This document shows positions 46,917 through 55,605 of a stretch of DNA of 64,000 nucleotides, piece by piece. The notes beneath the pieces are model-generated. The model saw only the letters and a program-made list of their open reading frames with translations. It was not told the origin of the DNA and searched no databases. Source of the DNA: Collinsella sp. An268 (GTDB lineage: Bacteria; Actinomycetota; Coriobacteriia; Coriobacteriales; Coriobacteriaceae); the NCBI RefSeq assembly GCF_002159765.1, contig NZ_NFJH01000003.1, positions 124,001 to 188,000 on the forward strand, in the 5' to 3' direction. How positions within the stretch are numbered: position 1 is the first letter of the stretch; each line of letters starts with the position of its first letter. A program made the translations under genes and the position numbers.

Positions 46917-47765
46917 TTACGGATTGCGCTGCTGCTCGACGCCGTACCACTCGGCAAGAGAGCGCGCCTGCGCCTCGGAGAGATACATATCGGAGTAGTA
47001 ATAGGTGCGCCCGTTGCTTGCATGCGTCTCGTGTATGTCCTTGAAGGAGGACGTCGCGATGGTCTTCTGGTAGACCTCGCGCGTGCGCGAGGGGGCCCAG
47101 AGATACGGCGGGTTCATAAAGCTGTCGATGCCCACGGGGCGCGGATACGTGCTCGATTCGGTGCGCACCACGTCGACAAACGTGGCGACGTCGTTATCCT
47201 CGGCGGTATGGTAGAGCGCCTTGGCAAAGCTGTGCGAGAGAAGAGCGGCCGAGTAGAGATACGTGGCCTTCTTGCCCTGCATGAGCGCGATGTCGACCAC
47301 CGAGGGCTCGGGCAGCGGCTCGTCCTCGGGGACCTCGCGGCCCTCGAGCTCAACCGCGAGCGGCTTGGGTGCCGCCAAGCGCCCCATAACCGGCTTGGCC
47401 TCGGCGTGCTCATGCTCGTCGAGATAGGCGGCGAACTTCTGCTCGAATTCCTGGGCGCTCATGCCCTCGGGTGCGACCGAGCGCTTGCGCCACCGCGCCA
47501 TCGTGGTGAGTTTTCCCTCGTAGGAGCGCTGGCGGATGTCGGTGAGCGCCGCGTCGAGCGCGCGCACCCACGCGTTGTGTGCGTGAATCTCGGCGAGCTC
47601 CTCGGGCGTGGGCTCCTCGGGATCACACGCATCGGGCACCTGAGGCGACGGCGCGCCCGCGGCTTCAACCCCAGACGCCGCCGCGAGGAGCGTCCCCTCT
47701 GAACCGGTTGAAACCGCCGCCGCATCACTTAGCGCGGCCAAGCCGACCTCCGCTGTATCGGTCAT
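46917..47765 (-). CDS. Unknown protein of the AOR module
   Basis: 282 residues. The first about 75 are Ala/Pro/Glu-rich and probably unstructured. The rest appears folded, with SYEGKLTTMARWRKRSVAPEG, DIALMQGKKATYLYSAALLSHSFAKALYHTAEDNDVATFVDVVRT and PYLWAPSRTREVYQKTI. No signal peptide, helix pair or cofactor motif is visible and I do not recognise a family. It is the first gene of the minus-strand run next to the divergent LuxR gene, so it is likely co-regulated with the oxidoreductase and may be its maturation factor. RBS GGAGGGG precedes the ATG. Confidence 0.6.
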   Translation of the reverse strand: MTDTAEVGLAALSDAAAVSTGSEGTLLAAASGVEAAGAPSPQVPDACDPEEPTPEELAEIHAHNAWVRALDAALTDIRQRSYEGKLTTMARWRKRSVAPEGMSAQEFEQKFAAYLDEHEHAEAKPVMGRLAAPKPLAVELEGREVPEDEPLPEPSVVDIALMQGKKATYLYSAALLSHSFAKALYHTAEDNDVATFVDVVRTESSTYPRPVGIDSFMNPPYLWAPSRTREVYQKTIATSSFKDIHETHASNGRTYYYSDMYLSEAQARSLAEWYGVEQQRNP

Positions 47766-47825
47766 AGCTCCCCTCCCGCTCTTTCGTACTCGTGCAACAC
47801 AGTTTAGTACAAGGTATACTTCCTA

Positions 47826-47855
47826 TCACCCAAAAGAGGTGACCCGTACGGGTGA
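47826..47855 (+). promoter_or_regulatory. Candidate operator before the LuxR gene (TCACC-N7-GGTGA)
   Basis: A 17-bp dyad TCACC-N7-GGTGA (47826-47842) is followed by a third GGTGA copy at 47851-47855, inside a CCCGTACGGG palindrome. The site lies 35-50 bp before the LuxR start codon and in the divergent intergenic region, so it could serve both directions. Confidence 0.55.
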
Positions 47856-47876
47856 CACGTCGAGAGGAGGCAGGAC

Positions 47877-49442
47877 ATGGCGCAAGCGTCATCGGATGAG
47901 TCCGTGAGCACTGAGGCCCGGAGCGCGCTCGCACCCGCCCTTGCCGGCCTCGCGCTCGCCCTCGCGAGCTTCTCGCTCACCGTGCAGCAGGGTCACCTTG
48001 CCGGCCTATCGCCAACGTTCGATGGCGCCGCGACGCTCGTCACCTGTGTCGCCGCGCTTGCCGTAGGCGCCGCGGCACTGCACCTCAAGCGCCTGCCCAA
48101 GCGCGCCATCTTTCTCATCACGTTTATCGCCATCCATGTTGCGGGCATCGGGGCGCTCGGTCTCGCCTTTCTCGATGCGACGCAGGCAGACGCGCACGGC
48201 CTCGTGGAGCTCGCCTTGCAGGCGGCAAGCGGATCGGGCAGCGCGCTCTTGGCGTTCTTTTGGCTCCGCAAACTGCGCGCCACGGCTGCCACGCATGTCT
48301 CGCTCGTCGTATTTGGCGCCGTAGCCGCCGCCACCCTGCTGGTGTTTTTCCTCGGTATAGCCGGCCCTCTTGTGCGCCATATCGCTACGTTTGCCTTCTC
48401 GTTCGCGCAATTTGCGACGACGCGCGCCTCGCGCAAGACCGCCGCCCCTGGCGAGGCGCTGCCCGCCCTGCCCGAACTGTACTTTGGCACCAGTGTCGAG
48501 CGGTTCTCCGACCGCGGGTATCTCGCCGCCGCGCTCACCGGCGTCTGCGGCATGGCGCTTGCCGGCGGTCTCGCGGGCACCCTCACCCTTTCGGTTGAGG
48601 GCTCGGCCGGGCTCACGGTAGCGGCGCGCATCATCACCGCCCTCACGGCCGGGGCGGCGAGCCTCCTCATCGCCCGCTACGCACTTGCCGAGCGCGAGCG
48701 CTCTCTCGTCGCCACCATCTGGATCGCCCTCGGCCTCATGATGGGCACCGGTACGGTGCTGCTCGCCCTCGGCGCGGGATGCACGTACGTCGGCGGGGCG
48801 CTCTGCGCCGCCGTGCTTCTGCTGCTCCAAGCCCACGTGTGCTATCTTGCGGTCGCCTTCGCGAGCTACGGCGAGCGCGACCCCTACGTATACGCAGCCG
48901 GTGCATGGATCGCGCTCTTTGGTTTCCAAGTGCTCGGCGCCGCCCTCGGCACCCTCATCGGCGCCGCCGCGCCGGGCGACCGCGCGCCCGTTATCGCCCT
49001 GATGGGCCTCTGCACACTCGCTGCCACCCAGCTCGTGTTTACGCAGCTGCTATCCGACCCTGCGCGCAGCGGCAACTACGTGCCCATGGGCGTGTTTCGC
49101 TTCTCGCAAGCGCAGGCATCGGCGGATGACGCCGGCGAGCCGGATACGAGCACGGTACCCGAGGTCGCAACGACCGCGCCGGTACCCGAGGCGGCGCCGG
49201 CACCCTCGCCCGAGGTGTACATCGCGACCTCGGTCATTGCCATGGGGCAGCGCTTTGGCCTCACCGGGCGCGAGGTCGAGGTCCTCACGCTCTACGCCCT
49301 CGGCCATACGCAGGCCCGCGTGAGCGAGGAGCTCCACCTTTCGCAGAACACCGTGCACACGCACATCAAGCGCATCTACGACAAGACCGACCTGCACTCG
49401 CGCCAGGAGATCCTCGATTACCTCAACGAATACGGCGGGTAG
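47877..49442 (+). CDS. Membrane LuxR-type transcription regulator
   Basis: A 521-residue protein: about 10-12 hydrophobic helices in the first 390 residues, then a Pro/Ala linker and a C-terminal LuxR HTH (LTGREVEVLTLYALGHTQARVSEELHLSQNTVHTHIKRIYDKTDLHSRQEIL). Such membrane LuxR proteins are highly expanded in Coriobacteriia and usually sit next to respiratory or Tat-substrate operons. It is divergent from the AOR module, with shared dyad sites, so a role in its control is likely. RBS AGAGGAGG is in place before the ATG. Confidence 0.88.
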   Translation: MAQASSDESVSTEARSALAPALAGLALALASFSLTVQQGHLAGLSPTFDGAATLVTCVAALAVGAAALHLKRLPKRAIFLITFIAIHVAGIGALGLAFLDATQADAHGLVELALQAASGSGSALLAFFWLRKLRATAATHVSLVVFGAVAAATLLVFFLGIAGPLVRHIATFAFSFAQFATTRASRKTAAPGEALPALPELYFGTSVERFSDRGYLAAALTGVCGMALAGGLAGTLTLSVEGSAGLTVAARIITALTAGAASLLIARYALAERERSLVATIWIALGLMMGTGTVLLALGAGCTYVGGALCAAVLLLLQAHVCYLAVAFASYGERDPYVYAAGAWIALFGFQVLGAALGTLIGAAAPGDRAPVIALMGLCTLAATQLVFTQLLSDPARSGNYVPMGVFRFSQAQASADDAGEPDTSTVPEVATTAPVPEAAPAPSPEVYIATSVIAMGQRFGLTGREVEVLTLYALGHTQARVSEELHLSQNTVHTHIKRIYDKTDLHSRQEILDYLNEYGG

Positions 49443-49577
49443 CGGCGCCCCCACCAACTAAAGATTCCCTTTTGGCGGCAGACACGACAGACCGCAGGGG
49501 ACGCCCGCGCAGCGCGTTGCTGCACCTGTAGATTTTCATCGGTTGAAGCAATATGGTTTACTTCAACTCTGTTAAGC

Positions 49578-49605
49578 CGACGGCCAGCATTTCAGCTGGC
49601 CGTCG
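49578..49605. terminator. Hairpin between convergent LuxR and purB genes
   Basis: Perfect 11-bp arms (CGACGGCCAGC at 49578-49588 and 49595-49605) with a 6-nt loop. A weak T-run lies on the + side (GGTTTC). It could terminate either gene. Confidence 0.55.
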
Positions 49606-49639
49606 AAATGGTTTCTTGCACAGAAGCGAACCCAACGCG

Positions 49640-50986
49640 CTACGCGAAGTCAAGCTCCTCCAGACGATCGAAGACGCGGTCGATGCGCGTGAGGAAGTCC
49701 CACGGATCGAAGATCTCGTCGAGCTTCTCGGGCGCGACCGTGCAGCGCGGGTCCGCCTCGAGCTTCTCGCGGAAGGTCGTGCCGCCGGCGCACTGCTGCA
49801 CCTCGCGCCACGTGGCCATGGCGTTCTCCTGCACGATGGCGTAGGCCTCCTCGCGCGTGATGCCCGTCTCCACGAGGGCGAGCAGCACCTTGGACGAGAA
49901 GATGAGGCCGCGGGTCTTGTTGAGGTTCGCGAGCATCTGCTCGGGGTAGAGGATGAGGCCGTCCACCACGCGGATGAGGCACTGGAACATGTGGTCGAGC
50001 GCGATGAAGCTATCGGCCTGCGCCACGCGCTCGGCGGAGGAGTGGCTGATGTCACGCTCATGCCAGAGGGCGACGTTGTCAAAGGCGACCTGCGCGTTGG
50101 CCTTCACCACGCGCGAGAGGCCGCAGACCTTCTCCATGGTGATCGGGTTGCGCTTGTGCGGCATGGCGCTCGACCCCTTCTGGCCCTTCTTGAAGGGCTC
50201 CTCGGCCTCAAGGGTATCGGTCTTCTGCAGGTTGCGGATCTCGGTGGCGATGCGCTCGCACGTAGCGGCCGTGGTGGCGAGCACGCCGGCAAGATAGGCG
50301 TGATGGTCGCGGCTGATGACCTGCGTGGACAGCGGGTCGTGCACCAGACCGAGGTGCTCGCAGACGTACTCCTCCACAAACGGATCGATGGAGGAGTAAG
50401 TGCCCACCGCACCGGAGATGGCACCAAAGGCGACGTTGGCGCGGGCGTCGCGCAGGCGGTCGAGGTCGCGCTTGAGCTCCCAGGCCCAGCTGCCAAACTT
50501 CATGCCAAACGTCATGGGCTCGGCATGGATGCCGTGCGTGCGGCCAGCGCAGAGCGTGTTGCGCTCCTCAAACGCGCGGCGCTTGCAGATGGCGCCGAGC
50601 TTCTGCACGTCCTCGATGAGGATATCGGTCGCCTGCACGAGCTGATAGCAGAGCGCCGTGTCACCGAGGTCGGAGCTCGTCATGCCAAAGTGGACCCAGC
50701 GGCTGGGCTTGGGCTCGCCCTCGGGAACCTCGGCGTCGATGTACTCTCCCATGTTGGTGAGAAACGCGATGACGTCGTGATTGGTGACAGCCTCGATGGC
50801 GTCGACCTCGTCCTTATTGAAGCGGGCGTGGTCGCGGATCCACTGGGCTTCCTCGCGCGTGATGCCGATGTTGCCGAGCTCGGCTTGCGCCTCGCACGCG
50901 AGCACCTCGATTTCCTGCCAGATGGCGTACTTGTTCTCGAGCGAGAAGATGTGGCCCATCTCGGGACGGGTGTAGCGATCGATCAT
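49640..50986 (-). CDS. purB: Adenylosuccinate lyase
   Basis: 448 residues of the fumarase/aspartase superfamily lyase that acts twice in purine synthesis (SAICAR to AICAR and adenylosuccinate to AMP). The signature SSAMPHKRNPITMEKVCGL holds the catalytic Ser loop, and TSSDLGDTA and GRTHGIHAEPMTFG are the other conserved active-site regions. Length is normal. Start ATG with AAAGGAG upstream. Single gene, convergent with the LuxR gene. Confidence 0.96.
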   Translation of the reverse strand: MIDRYTRPEMGHIFSLENKYAIWQEIEVLACEAQAELGNIGITREEAQWIRDHARFNKDEVDAIEAVTNHDVIAFLTNMGEYIDAEVPEGEPKPSRWVHFGMTSSDLGDTALCYQLVQATDILIEDVQKLGAICKRRAFEERNTLCAGRTHGIHAEPMTFGMKFGSWAWELKRDLDRLRDARANVAFGAISGAVGTYSSIDPFVEEYVCEHLGLVHDPLSTQVISRDHHAYLAGVLATTAATCERIATEIRNLQKTDTLEAEEPFKKGQKGSSAMPHKRNPITMEKVCGLSRVVKANAQVAFDNVALWHERDISHSSAERVAQADSFIALDHMFQCLIRVVDGLILYPEQMLANLNKTRGLIFSSKVLLALVETGITREEAYAIVQENAMATWREVQQCAGGTTFREKLEADPRCTVAPEKLDEIFDPWDFLTRIDRVFDRLEELDFA

Positions 50987-51182
50987 GGCGAGCTCCTTTG
51001 CGCATCGGCCAGGGCGCGCACCAGCAGGTCGCGCCGCGCGTTCGTTGAACCCGTTTATTGTACGGCATGCTCACCGCACGCAGAACCCCGGGGGCGCAGG
51101 CGCACAAGCAGCGCAAACAAGCGCTGTGCCCATACGCGCGCCAACCTGCGTTCCGACCTGCGCCACCACACGAGCCGCTTCT

Positions 51183-52217
51183 CTATACGTTTACCGGCGT
51201 ATCGTCATCCCAGTAGGAGGTGGCCGCATCGTTTGACCCCGTCCCGGAAGATGCGTCGCTCCGCGCAGGCTCAGACGATGGCGGCACCGGGGTGACCGGC
51301 GACGTGGGCCGCGCAGAGCCACCCGTCCCGCCTGCGGGCACGCCCTCGGGCAGCGGGTCGGCCGAGGCGCCCCAGCGCCCCACCTCAAAGCGGCAGAACC
51401 ATTGCCCCACGGCGTTGACCGAGACCAGCTGCATGGCGACCGAGATCACCCCGTAAAAGAAGAGCGCCGCCACAAACAACAGGAGCGCAAAGATGATGGG
51501 GCCGGCACCCCATGAGGCGAGCTGCTCGAGTGCAAAGAGGTCGTGACCGCCGTATACTATGATGCCGCCGTGGCGCGCGTATGAGAGAACGCCGCCAAAG
51601 GCGAGCGAGCCAAACACCGCCGCGCAAACAAGGGTGTACGCGATACTGAGGGCACTGCCGATAAGCGAGATGAGCCATACCTTGCAAAACCCTGCCGGGT
51701 CGCGCGCAATCATCTGGCAGAGGCGATCGACGCGCCAGCCGGCGGCAAACCCGTCGTAGAGCGTGGCGCGCATCATGGCCGCCATCAGAAACGTCCCCAA
51801 AAAGAGCCCGACAACAAGGGCGACGATACCCCAGAGGGAGAGGTCGGCCACACCCTCCACCAGCGCCGAGACCGAGAGGCCCGAGCCCAAGGGCAAGAAG
51901 TGCAGCACGTGACCGAGGCGGGCGAACCCCATGAACGCGAGCACGGCACGTACCGTGAGCCCCATCATAAGCAAGATGAGAAACGCGCGGCCGCCCGTGG
52001 CAAACAACTTGCCGTAATCGATGTTATGCCGGCGCGGAGCGGTATCGACCCCCCATGCGGTAAAGCGCGCCCATTCATAGGCGTAGCCCAAGACCACGAT
52101 CTGTCCCAAGATGGGAATCCACCCCACCAAGGCAAGAAGACACAGAGGAACAATCCACCCGCGCTCGTGCGTGAGCATTTTCCACGAGGTCGCAAAACCC
52201 AGTTCATGTGAAAGCAT
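51183..52217 (-). CDS. DUF4013-like multi-helix membrane protein
   Basis: A 344-residue membrane protein with about six helices (GWIVPLCLLALVGWIPILGQIVVLGYA, FLILLMMGLTVRAVLAFMGF, LWGIVALVVGLFLGTFLMAAMM, VWLISLIGSALSIAYTLVCAAVFGSLA, IIFALLLFVAALFFYGVISVAMQLVS) and a disordered Pro/Ser/Thr-rich C-terminal tail of about 70 residues. The pattern resembles DUF4013 proteins; function is unknown. Strong RBS GGGGAGG before the ATG. No operon partner. Confidence 0.65.
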   Translation of the reverse strand: MLSHELGFATSWKMLTHERGWIVPLCLLALVGWIPILGQIVVLGYAYEWARFTAWGVDTAPRRHNIDYGKLFATGGRAFLILLMMGLTVRAVLAFMGFARLGHVLHFLPLGSGLSVSALVEGVADLSLWGIVALVVGLFLGTFLMAAMMRATLYDGFAAGWRVDRLCQMIARDPAGFCKVWLISLIGSALSIAYTLVCAAVFGSLAFGGVLSYARHGGIIVYGGHDLFALEQLASWGAGPIIFALLLFVAALFFYGVISVAMQLVSVNAVGQWFCRFEVGRWGASADPLPEGVPAGGTGGSARPTSPVTPVPPSSEPARSDASSGTGSNDAATSYWDDDTPVNV

Positions 52218-52392
52218 GACGCATCCTCCCCACTGCCCGGCGCAGGCGCAGGTGGCGCCGCGTCGGCGAAGTCACGCTTGCAGTGTACCCGCAGCGTGCC
52301 GTGCCATAGGTATTCGTTTGGTCCTTTAAGCGCTACTTTTGCCTGAGCTAAGTATTTATTAAGCTCTCAGCCGCTCTTCAAAAAAAGCGCAT

Positions 52393-52420
52393 TTGCAACG
52401 CGCGGGGTTTACGGTACAAT
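52393..52420 (+). promoter_or_regulatory. Promoter of the tRNA-Ser pair
   Basis: TTGCAA (52393-52398) and TACAAT (52415-52420) with a 16-bp spacer, placed about 15 bp before the first tRNA-Ser gene. Confidence 0.65.
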
Positions 52421-52435
52421 TGCCTGTGCTTGAAC

Positions 52436-52526
52436 GGAGAGTTGTCCGAGTGGCCGAAGGAGCACGATTGGAAATCGTGTAGGCGGCAAAACCGTCTCCA
52501 GGGTTCAAATCCCTGACTCTCCGCCA
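52436..52526 (+). tRNA. tRNA-Ser (GGA)
   Basis: Class II tRNA with a long variable arm. Acceptor GGAGAGT/ACTCTCC, anticodon loop TTGGAAA (GGA), T-loop GGTTCAAATCC, encoded CCA at 52524-52526. Confidence 0.95.
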
Positions 52527-52576
52527 GTTGCTTACCGCGCGGCGTACCCCACCGGGTGCGCCGTTTCACCCCATGC

Positions 52577-52667
52577 GGAGGGGTGGCAGAGTGGTTGAAT
52601 GCGGCGGTCTCGAAAACCGTTTGGCCTGTATAAGGTCACGAGGGTTCGAATCCCTCCTCCTCCGCCA
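52577..52667 (+). tRNA. tRNA-Ser (CGA)
   Basis: Class II tRNA with a long variable arm. Acceptor GGAGGGG/CTCCTCC, anticodon loop CTCGAAA (CGA), T-arm GAGGGTTCGAATCCCTC, encoded CCA at 52665-52667. It follows tRNA-Ser (GGA) by 50 bp. Confidence 0.95.
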
Positions 52668-52685
52668 TTTTATATGCTCAGTACA

Positions 52686-52710
52686 CCCGACCCGCCGCGG
52701 TCGGGTTTTT
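52686..52710 (+). terminator. Terminator of the tRNA-Ser pair
   Basis: 7-bp GC stem CCCGACC/GGTCGGG with a 6-nt loop, followed by five T's, 18 bp after the second tRNA. Confidence 0.85.
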
Positions 52711-52740
52711 CATGCGCCGCCGCCCTGCACGGGTGCACAT

Positions 52741-52980
52741 CCCCGTACATTGCAGAGCCTTTTGCCGGGGCGCCTGTACATAATCCCGCGCAATGAACCC
52801 GGATGTGCGCTGCGGGGGCCGAAACCGGCGGACGGGTACATTGCGACGAGAATTGTACGCCTCGCTACCTGCGATTTTACCGACCGTACATTCGCGCGCA
52901 CATTGCCGGGTTCTTTGCCCGAGAAATGTCCCGCGGCTCGGGCAAAATGCGCGGCAATGTACGCCCTAATGTACGGTCGG
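52741..52980. repeat. GTACATT-rich intergenic element with nested hairpin
   Basis: The motif GTACATT or its inverse AATGTAC recurs in this stretch (about 52745, 52836, 52853, 52885, 52957, 52968). The last 101 bp (52880-52980) fold as three nested stems: 13 bp perfect (52880-52892 / 52968-52980), 9 bp (52900-52908 / 52952-52960) and 10 bp perfect (52914-52923 / 52937-52946). No ORF is supported. The region 52981-53234 beyond it shows nothing recognisable apart from the promoter area of the next gene. Confidence 0.6.
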
Positions 52981-53234
52981 GGCGTGATGACTCGCTCACC
53001 GGGGAGCAAAGCGCGGTGGCGCGCCGGAGATGCGGGGTGCGGCCGGCTGTCCCGCAGCCGCTAACTGGAAGGCGACGCGCAGGGTGCGGGGCCCGCGACG
53101 GGCGGGCCTCTCATCTGAACATTTTTCAGATTCAAACCGCTGCGCTCCATCTGCCCGCACAATCTCACCCGCGGCGTCCTCGTCGCTCGCTAAGATATAC
53201 GGGGCCCATCACCTCTGACTGGTAAGGAACGCGC

Positions 53235-54200
53235 GTGTCCTCACTGTTCGCCAACGCTTGTGCACCGGCTCTGCTCGCCGATGCCTGTGCCCCCGCCCTG
53301 CTCGCCGTTCCGGTGGTCAGCGGCGCCCTTGAGGCCCCTGTCGCCGTGCCCGTGTGGATCGAGCTGATCGCCATCGTCGTCGCCTCGGTGTCGGGTGCGC
53401 TCACCGCACGCGAGAAGAAACTCGACCTCGTGGGCGCCGTCTGCCTTGCCGCCCTCTGCAGCCTGGGCGGCGGCCTTCTGCGCGACATGACCCTCCAGGT
53501 GGGCGACGTCTACATCCTCAACCAGCCCCTCGCCATGCCCGCTGCCATCCTCACCGCGGCCATCGTGTTCATCGCGCCCTCCGTGGTGGCCAAGCAGGAC
53601 CGCCTCATCGCCGTGCTCGACATCTTTGCCGTGGGCCTCTATGCCGCGACGGGCGCCGACAAGGCCCTCGTCTACGGATTTAACCCCATCATCTGCATCA
53701 CCATGGGCTTCTTTACCGGTGTGGGCGGCGGCATGCTGCGCGACGTCTTCTTGGGCGAGGTGCCCTACATCTTTCAGCGCAGCAACCTCTACGCCCTCGC
53801 CGCCATCGCGGGCGCCGGCGTATACGTGGCGCTTGCCGCACTCGGCGTCTCGCACACCGTAGGCGTTGTGGTCTGCGTCGCCGTGACCATGGGCCTGCGC
53901 TGGCTATCGCTCCGCTACAACATCATGAGCCCCACCGAGGTCGACCTGAGCCACATGGTGCCGCGACGCCACGGCCGTCGCCGCACCGCGGACGCCGCCG
54001 AGGACGCGGCCCGTGCGGAGGCGCCCGCCGCCAAGCCCCGCATCGACCGTCCCGACCGCTCCGCCGCGGAGCTCGCCCGCCGTCGGCATCGCACGCTCGA
54101 CGATATCGACCGCCGCCGCGAGCTCGAGCGCCGCCAAGCCGCCCTCGACCGCCTGAAGCGACATCGGCGCAAGCGCGCCCAGCGCAAGCTCGACATCTAG
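53235..54200 (+). CDS. TRIC/YadS-type trimeric cation channel protein
   Basis: 321 residues. The core (about 40-230) has two repeats of three helices with the family motif GGGxxRD in both (GGGLLRDM and GGGMLRDV), as in TRIC channels formerly named UPF0126. A long, strongly basic C-terminal tail (RRHGRRR ... RHRRKRAQRKLDI) of about 80 residues is unusual. Likely a K+ or general cation channel. It starts with GTG, with TAAGGAA as RBS. Confidence 0.85.
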   Translation: MSSLFANACAPALLADACAPALLAVPVVSGALEAPVAVPVWIELIAIVVASVSGALTAREKKLDLVGAVCLAALCSLGGGLLRDMTLQVGDVYILNQPLAMPAAILTAAIVFIAPSVVAKQDRLIAVLDIFAVGLYAATGADKALVYGFNPIICITMGFFTGVGGGMLRDVFLGEVPYIFQRSNLYALAAIAGAGVYVALAALGVSHTVGVVVCVAVTMGLRWLSLRYNIMSPTEVDLSHMVPRRHGRRRTADAAEDAARAEAPAAKPRIDRPDRSAAELARRRHRTLDDIDRRRELERRQAALDRLKRHRRKRAQRKLDI

Positions 54201-54292
54201 CCGACCATGCCGCAAAACACGAACATCTGTGCGTTTCTTTGTCCGCACGAGACGGTATCCTATGTGGTGCACGCACCGCAGAAGGGATCTCT

Positions 54293-55516
54293 ATGGGTCA
54301 CAAACTAACGGAAGAGGAGCAGCGGCTGGTGACCACCACCGCCAAGGTGATCGCCAAGACGCTGCCGGACGAACACCGCGGCAAGGCAAGTGGGATAGCG
54401 AGCGCGCTCGTGCGCCTGCGCAGCAAAACGGTCGAGGCCGACGAGCTCCTGCAGGCCGTTGTGGAGCGCGGGGGCGATGCCGGCTGCTGCGACGCGCTGA
54501 AGGCGGCGCAGGTGGTGGTCGCCCAAGACGAGGGAGGGTACCGCATCAACCTCTCCTCCGCCCCGGACTCGGACAGGCAAAAGACTTCCGCCCCGCAAAA
54601 GCAGATTGCAAAGACCGGCCCCACCACCATCGCGCGCGCCAAGCGTCCCGACCGGTCGCTCGGCCGCCTCAGCTGCGTGCGCCGTCAGACCCCCGAGCTC
54701 ACGCAGGTGCGCAGCCACATCATCGGCCTCGATCCGCGCTTGTGGCTGAATGGCTGGCTCCTCAGCACGCCCGACGCCTTTGTGCGTTACGAGACAGAGC
54801 TGCGGGCGCTTGACGCGGCGCTCGCCGGCAAGCCCGCCCTCGGCGACGGCACCCTGAGCCTGCGCGAGCTCTCGTATCGCATCTTTGGGGACGAGAAGTT
54901 TTTGGCACCCGAGTCCGACGGCCGCAAGCTGCTGCGCCTTATGGGGCTGACCGACCTGCTCAACGTGCGTCCCTCTCTGAGGTTTGACATGCAGTGCTTT
55001 ATGCCCAAACACCACCGGCACGCGCGCTTGGTGGTGAGCGAGAACCTCGACCCCTGGGTCAACATGCGCAACGCCCTCTTTCTGGACGGGCGCAAGCGCA
55101 TCCTCGGCGAGCGCGTGCACGGGGTGGTGTTTGGCAACGGCACGCTCGCGCGGGAGCCGAGCCATCTCGAGCGGCTCGTCGACACCCTTGCCGCCGAGGA
55201 CCTGCACGTTATGTACTGGGGCGACATCGATCGGGCGGGGCTCGAGATTCTGGCGAGCCTTGCGGCGAGCGCGGGGGAGGACGGGCGCGTGACGGTCGAG
55301 CCCTTTATGCCCGCCTACCGGCTCATGCTCAAACGAGCGCAGAAGCGCTACCCCGACCCGCTCTCAAACGAGGAGACCGATCAAGTCAACGTGCCCATCA
55401 CCGGCACCGAGCTGCTCGCCCCCTACCTGACTGAGAGCGAGCTCGCCTATCTTGAGGCCGTCCTCGAAGGGGCGCGCCTCATCCCGCAGGAGTCGGTGAC
55501 CGCAGAGGACCTGTAG
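54293..55516 (+). CDS. JetD-like (Wadjet/DUF2220) TOPRIM protein, orphan
   Basis: A 407-residue protein. The C-terminal 165 residues look like the TOPRIM-type domain of Wadjet JetD (DUF2220): VVSENLDPWV with Glu250, VMYWGDIDRAGLEIL with the acidic pair Asp311/Asp313, and the terminal RLIPQESV, where JetD proteins have a Q-E motif. The N-terminal half is alpha-helical with a winged-helix-like segment (GKASGIASALVRLRSKTVEADELLQ) and SLRELSYRIFGDEKFL, as in JetD. JetA, JetB and JetC partners are absent from the flanks, which encode a cation channel and a beta-lactamase-fold protein. It may cut DNA alone or with distant partners. ATG at 54293 has AAGGGA upstream. Confidence 0.6.
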   Translation: MGHKLTEEEQRLVTTTAKVIAKTLPDEHRGKASGIASALVRLRSKTVEADELLQAVVERGGDAGCCDALKAAQVVVAQDEGGYRINLSSAPDSDRQKTSAPQKQIAKTGPTTIARAKRPDRSLGRLSCVRRQTPELTQVRSHIIGLDPRLWLNGWLLSTPDAFVRYETELRALDAALAGKPALGDGTLSLRELSYRIFGDEKFLAPESDGRKLLRLMGLTDLLNVRPSLRFDMQCFMPKHHRHARLVVSENLDPWVNMRNALFLDGRKRILGERVHGVVFGNGTLAREPSHLERLVDTLAAEDLHVMYWGDIDRAGLEILASLAASAGEDGRVTVEPFMPAYRLMLKRAQKRYPDPLSNEETDQVNVPITGTELLAPYLTESELAYLEAVLEGARLIPQESVTAEDL

Positions 55517-55605
55517 CGCAGCGGGCGCACGGGGTTTCGCCAACTAGCACCGCTCGACAACCCGCGCCCACACGCGCCAGCCGGCTGGAATCAATCGCTG
55601 TTTTC

